Shown here: positions 63,891 through 64,000 of the stretch, in pieces | Position numbering within the stretch: the stretch's first letter is position 1 | How the letters are laid out: each line of letters begins with the position of its first letter | Source: Mastigocoleus testarum BC008 | Lineage (GTDB): Bacteria > Cyanobacteriota > Cyanobacteriia > Cyanobacteriales > Nostocaceae | DNA length: 64,000 nucleotides | Direction: 5' to 3' | Assembly: GCF_001456025.1 (NCBI RefSeq) | Contig: NZ_LMTZ01000110.1 | Location: forward strand, 35,203-99,202 | The notes under the pieces: generated by a model | The model's input: the letters and a program-made list of their open reading frames with translations, nothing else | The model's database searches: none | What the model was told of the DNA's origin: nothing | Program-made: the position numbers and the translations under genes

Positions 63891-64000
63891 ATGAAGCCGA
63901 ATAAATTAAGGAACTCACACTCCTATTATACCAATTCTCTATGAAGATGCATATAATAATGCTTCATAAAATAGAGCTTCAAGGATAAAATCATAGCTTG

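Overview
The window is a piece of chromosome from a filamentous, probably heterocyst-forming cyanobacterium (order Nostocales). This rests on AT-rich DNA with many GCGATCGC (HIP1) octamers (for example 41-48, 5540-5547, 17212-17219), a flv3-flv1 flavodiiron pair, an AgrE/ArgZ-type arginine dihydrolase fusion, TPR-CHAT proteins, heptanucleotide tandem repeats between genes, and a C39-peptidase exporter with many double-glycine peptides. Genus-level placement is not possible from the sequence alone. No rRNA, tRNA, CRISPR array or intact transposase was seen.

Layout. 1-11.4 kb holds mostly metabolic genes: the end of a peroxiredoxin-like gene, two short-chain dehydrogenases, a MATE exporter, the flavodiiron pair (electron transfer to O2), purB and an NTF2-like protein. 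11.5-28.5 kb is an accessory peptide-secretion island. An IS630-type HTH protein, a cNMP-like/C39/ABC exporter, an HlyD adaptor and a PpiC-type isomerase form one + strand block. They are followed by one + strand and seven - strand small genes with double-glycine leaders, a secreted-type protease with RTX repeats, a small membrane protein, an LptF/LptG-type permease and a lipoprotein. The island carries several short inverted-repeat elements, one of which splits a small gene and left a 6-bp target duplication.

28.7-30.9 kb is a histidine kinase and response regulator pair with overlapping genes. 31.1-45.5 kb is a - strand block: a CorA-shaped two-TM protein, a 118-aa protein, two paralogous TPR-CHAT (caspase-like) proteins, a membrane HEAT-repeat protein with what looks like the tail of a NACHT protein, and an unrecognised 511-aa protein. 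This block is the best candidate for an undescribed conflict or cell-death module, though that is inference. 45.9-54.3 kb has a TPR lipoprotein, an RNase D-like exonuclease, AgrE, a charged secreted peptide and three membrane proteins. 54.6-63.9 kb is a surface-polysaccharide locus: acyltransferase, glycosyltransferases, Wzx-like flippase and FkbM methyltransferase.

The exporter block most likely cleaves and exports the nearby leader peptides, with the isomerase helping folding outside the inner membrane. The CHAT proteins probably sense something through their long TPR arrays and cleave a partner; the small protein and the membrane proteins next to them are the first candidates. Intergenic DNA is rich in dispersed palindromes and MITE-like sequences, several shared between distant parts of the window.
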